Made by a program: the position numbers and the translations under genes. Under the pieces are notes generated by a model. It was not told where the DNA came from, made no database searches, and was given only the letters and a program-made list of their open reading frames with translations. Shown in pieces: positions 4,311-5,700 of a stretch of DNA of 5,700 nt (positions are counted from its first letter, which is position 1; each line of letters starts with the position of its first letter). The DNA is from Spirochaetota bacterium (GTDB lineage: Bacteria > Spirochaetota > Spirochaetia > Treponematales > UBA12059): the NCBI GenBank assembly GCA_022709445.1, contig JAKLIU010000141.1, positions 1 to 5,700 on the forward strand. The letters are read 5' to 3'.

Positions 4311-5700
4311 CCATCATATCCGTCGACTCCCTCTCATACACCTACCCGGGCGCTTCGGTGCCCGCCCTCGACCGCGTCAGTTTCACCGTCGATCAGGGCG
4401 AATACCTGGCCGTGCTGGGAGCCAACGGCTCGGGCAAGAGCACCCTGGTCCGCTGCCTGGACGGGCTCCTCGTCCCGCCGGCCGGCAGCGTGCTGGCCTG
4501 CGGCCACGATCCCGCCCTGCCCGGCGACCGCCGCGAACTGCGTTCCATGCTCTCGCTGGTGTTCCAGTCCCCTCCCGACCAGATCGTCGCCTCCGTGGTC
4601 GAGGAGGACGTGGCCTTCGGGCTGGAAAACCTCGGCCTGCCGCGGGAAGCGATGCTCCCGCGGGTGGAGGGGGCCCTGGCCGCGACGGGATTGCTGGCGG
4701 AACGTTCCCGGTCCCCGCGCTTCCTGTCCGCCGGCCAGCAACAGCGCCTGGCCATCGCCGGGGCGGTGGCCCTGGGCCCGCGCTGCGTGCTCTTCGACGA
4801 GGCCACCTCCATGATCGATCCAAACGGCCGGGCGGAAATCCTGGAGCTGATGGATGGCCTGGTCGCCGCGGGCACCACCGTCCTGCACGTCACGCACGAC
4901 ATGGCAGAGGCCTCCCGGGCGCGGAGGGCCATCGTGCTGAGGCACGGGAGGCTGGTTTTCGACGGGACTCCCGAGGCGCTTTTCGCCCTGCCTGCCCTCG
5001 GGGAGCTGGCCCTGGCCCTGCCGGAATCAGCCACGGCTTCCCGAGCCGCGGGCATGGATGCCCGGCCCGGCGAAGATGCCCGGCGCTTCGGCGCGAGGCT
5101 CGCGGATCATGCCCGATCCGCCGGACTGGACTTCCCGGCGGTCCTGGACGATCCTCCGGGCCGGGAACGGATCGACGCCTCCGTGGACGCCCCCGTTCCG
5201 CCGGATTCCTTCCTGCTCCGGGACGTGTCGTTCACCTACCTGGCTGGCAGTCCCAACGAGCGCCGCGCCCTGGACGCCGTGGACCTGGAGGTTCCATCGG
5301 GGGCCGTCCTGGCCCTGGTCGGCCCCACCGGATCGGGCAAGTCGTCCATCCTCCAGCTCATGGCCTCCCTGGCCTTCCCGACAACCGGCACGGTCCTGCA
5401 CTTCGGGACCGATACCGTGTCCAGGGGGGCCGATCCCAGGACCATGCGCATGCGCTCGCCCCTGTCGGTGCAGCGGCCGGAGACGGCGATCTTCGAGCGC
5501 TACGCCGGCGACGAGGCGGCCTTCGGCCCGCGCAACCAGGGCCTCAGGGGAGCCGCCCTCGTCGACCGCGTGCGGGACGCCATGGACCGCGTGGGCCTGC
5601 CCTACGCCGAGTTCCGCGACCGCCACGCGCGCTCCCTCTCCGGCGGGGAGAAGCGCCGGCTGGCCCTCGCCTCGGTGCTGGCCATGGACCCGGAGGCCCT
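4307..5700 (+). CDS. Fused two-domain ECF-type ABC transporter ATPase (3' end beyond right edge)
   Basis: The frame is open from ATG 4307 to the right edge (464 complete codons) and carries two ABC ATPase domains of the EcfA/CbiO kind, which power energy-coupling-factor uptake of vitamins or transition metals at the inner membrane. Domain 1 has Walker A GANGSGKST (38-46), a Q-loop at Gln87 with PPDQIVASVVEEDVAFG, signature LSAGQ (140-144), Walker B LFDEA (Asp164, Glu165) and switch His197. A linker of about 65 residues (roughly 240-305) follows. Domain 2 has GPTGSGKSS (339-347), Gln389 followed by RPETAIFE and AFGPRN, and LSGGE (444-448); its Walker B is cut off. The first signature has Ala for the usual second Gly. 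A weak GGGG ribosome site lies 5 bases upstream. Separate EcfA1 and EcfA2 proteins are common, so this single chain is a fusion. The substrate is unknown; cobalt or cobalamin is tempting from the neighbours but unproven, and thiamine-type systems also have fused ATPases. Confidence 0.93.
   Translation, partial: MTIISVDSLSYTYPGASVPALDRVSFTVDQGEYLAVLGANGSGKSTLVRCLDGLLVPPAGSVLACGHDPALPGDRRELRSMLSLVFQSPPDQIVASVVEEDVAFGLENLGLPREAMLPRVEGALAATGLLAERSRSPRFLSAGQQQRLAIAGAVALGPRCVLFDEATSMIDPNGRAEILELMDGLVAAGTTVLHVTHDMAEASRARRAIVLRHGRLVFDGTPEALFALPALGELALALPESATASRAAGMDARPGEDARRFGARLADHARSAGLDFPAVLDDPPGRERIDASVDAPVPPDSFLLRDVSFTYLAGSPNERRALDAVDLEVPSGAVLALVGPTGSGKSSILQLMASLAFPTTGTVLHFGTDTVSRGADPRTMRMRSPLSVQRPETAIFERYAGDEAAFGPRNQGLRGAALVDRVRDAMDRVGLPYAEFRDRHARSLSGGEKRRLALASVLAMDPEA

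Noticed and set aside
4334..5626. Minus-strand frames opposite the ECF ATPase (up to 220 codons)
   Set aside because: The plus frame through the same DNA carries complete ABC motifs, so these are antisense shadows.
1..5700. CRISPR arrays, tRNA or rRNA genes, insertion sequences
   Set aside because: No regularly spaced repeats, no tRNA-like cloverleaf or rRNA segments, and no transposase motifs or terminal inverted repeats were seen on either strand.

Overview
This is a GC-rich bacterial window with dense coding on both strands and many in-frame CTG, GCC and GGC codons, so most open frames opposite the real genes are shadows. The gene families are a corrinoid-protein methyltransferase module with a DUF1638 protein, a PAS/HisKA_2 sensor kinase and an ECF-type vitamin or metal transporter. 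Together they suggest an anaerobic or facultative bacterium using B12-dependent methyl transfer, perhaps a GC-rich spirochaete or desulfovibrio-like deltaproteobacterium. There is no 16S or marker gene, so this lineage guess is weak.

Layout. Positions 1-2114 (minus strand) hold a three-gene operon, read right to left: a corrinoid-binding protein (2114-1392), a uroporphyrinogen-decarboxylase-like (MtaA/URO-D family) protein (1395-382) and a DUF1638 protein (385 to beyond the left edge). Both junctions are 4-base GTGA start/stop overlaps, so translation is probably coupled. Positions 2115-2348 are a divergent control region with an AT-rich core and two perfect inverted repeats. Positions 2349-3542 (plus) encode a soluble PAS-containing histidine kinase. 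It overlaps tail-to-tail by 38 bp with a minus-strand zinc-ribbon SAM methyltransferase (4158-3505). Positions 4159-4306 contain back-to-back promoters and a possible 14-codon leader ORF. From 4307 to the right edge runs a plus-strand gene with two fused ABC ATPase domains of the energy-coupling-factor (EcfA/CbiO) type.

How they may work together (inference). The corrinoid protein would carry a methyl group on its cobalt, and the URO-D-like protein would transfer it to or from an unknown compound. DUF1638 is a frequent but uncharacterised companion of such pairs. The kinase faces this operon across a shared control region and is the obvious candidate sensor, but no response regulator lies in the window. 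The ECF ATPase could energise uptake of cobalt, cobalamin or another vitamin; its substrate component is not visible. The most unusual point is that the URO-D-like protein keeps the histidine of the zinc-binding HxC...C motif of MtaA-type methyltransferases but has Gly and Ala at both cysteine positions.
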